Shown here: piece by piece, positions 34,105 to 34,413 of the stretch
How the letters are laid out: each line of letters opens with the position of its first letter
Numbering within the stretch: the stretch's first letter is position 1
From: an uncultured Prevotella sp.
GTDB lineage: Bacteria; Bacteroidota; Bacteroidia; Bacteroidales; Bacteroidaceae
DNA: 34,413 nucleotides
Assembly: GCA_900315955.1 (NCBI GenBank)
Contig: ONBC01000020.1
Location: 1 to 34,413, forward strand
Reading direction: 5' to 3'
Made by a program: the position numbers and the translations under genes
The notes under the pieces: generated by a model
What the model saw: the letters and a program-made list of their open reading frames with translations, nothing else
What the model was told of the DNA's origin: nothing
The model's database searches: none

Positions 34105-34413
34105 ATGACACAGGATGAAATAATGGAGCTTGTTAGGAGCAAGGACGGATTCATAGGCCATGCGATGAACATTCCACATGACAGGCAGAACAAAACCCAC
34201 GAACTGGTATTAGAATATAATCAGACCAGTCCGGCGGATATAAAGCGCAGACAAGGTCTGCTCAAGCAGATACTCGGTACGTATAACGAACGGGTTGTGA
34301 TTCAGCATGGCGTCCACTTTGACTTTGGATTCAACACCCATTTCCTGGGCATGGCCTATGTGAACTTTGGAGTTACCTTCCTTGACACGAGTCCAATAAC
34401 GATTGGCGACATG
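34105..34413 (+). CDS. Sugar O-acetyltransferase (maltose/galactoside type), 5' part only
   Basis: The frame opens at ATG 34105 and runs to the end of the window, 103 codons without a stop. The start IMELVRSKDGFIGHAM, then LLKQILGTYNE, FDFGFNTHFLGMAYVNFG and TFLDTSPITIGDM follow the pattern of Maa/LacA/NodL hexapeptide-repeat acetyltransferases. The first 50 residues form the small cap domain and the beta-helix begins after that. These enzymes move an acetyl group from acetyl-CoA to a sugar. It starts 30 bases after the giant helicase gene, but the function suggests it is an ordinary gene at the right edge of the island. The ATG lacks a clear ribosome binding site. Confidence 0.85.
   Translation, partial: MTQDEIMELVRSKDGFIGHAMNIPHDRQNKTHELVLEYNQTSPADIKRRQGLLKQILGTYNERVVIQHGVHFDFGFNTHFLGMAYVNFGVTFLDTSPITIGDM

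Overview
The window looks like chromosome from a member of the Bacteroidota, most likely order Bacteroidales (Prevotella or Bacteroides relatives). The evidence is several promoter elements of the TAnnTTTG type (4466, 4364 on the minus strand, 6276, 15549), weak or absent Shine-Dalgarno sequences, lipoproteins with a Cys followed by an acidic Ser/Asp run, a DUF6078-type small protein, and overall gene style. The ends are ordinary housekeeping-type genes: the tail of a RecD-like helicase on the left and the start of a maltose/galactoside O-acetyltransferase on the right. Almost everything between them is accessory.

Left part (1-4500). After the RecD-like tail comes a minus-strand block: a 38-residue zinc-ribbon protein, a short basic protein, a degraded group II intron of about 1.76 kb, and two lipoproteins. 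The intron lies just downstream of the terminator-like hairpin of the first lipoprotein gene. Its reverse transcriptase is broken twice. A divergent promoter region at 4364-4473 is built symmetrically around a 29-bp imperfect inverted repeat.

Middle part (4496-16745) is a defence-type island. It carries an HD (RelA/SpoT-like) hydrolase and a WYL regulator. These are followed by a two-gene adenine-methylase/helicase restriction system, with a 330-aa methylase-like subunit and a 1445-aa fusion of helicase, methylase and target-recognition regions. Next come a DUF6078 protein, a GmrSD-like DUF262/DUF1524 protein, an HNH endonuclease and a Fic protein. Several repeats mark this region: a perfect 27-bp-arm palindrome inside the methylase gene, two 81-nt REP-like elements placed right after stop codons, a decayed second copy of the methylase 3' end, and five tandem 22-bp dyad repeats before the DUF262 gene.

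Right part (16820-34074) is a single tightly spaced operon of three giant genes. They encode a 968-aa protein that I do not recognise, a 2125-aa DEAD/DEAH helicase with zinc-binding cysteines and a DUF1998-like end (DruE-like), and a 2645-aa protein with an N-terminal sacsin/NO VEIN-like GHKL ATPase and a C-terminal SF1 DNA helicase. This operon is the best candidate for an undescribed or poorly described antiphage system: related to Druantia through its helicase, but with a third component that fuses a GHKL ATPase to a second helicase.

All functional statements come from motifs read by eye. No database search was run.
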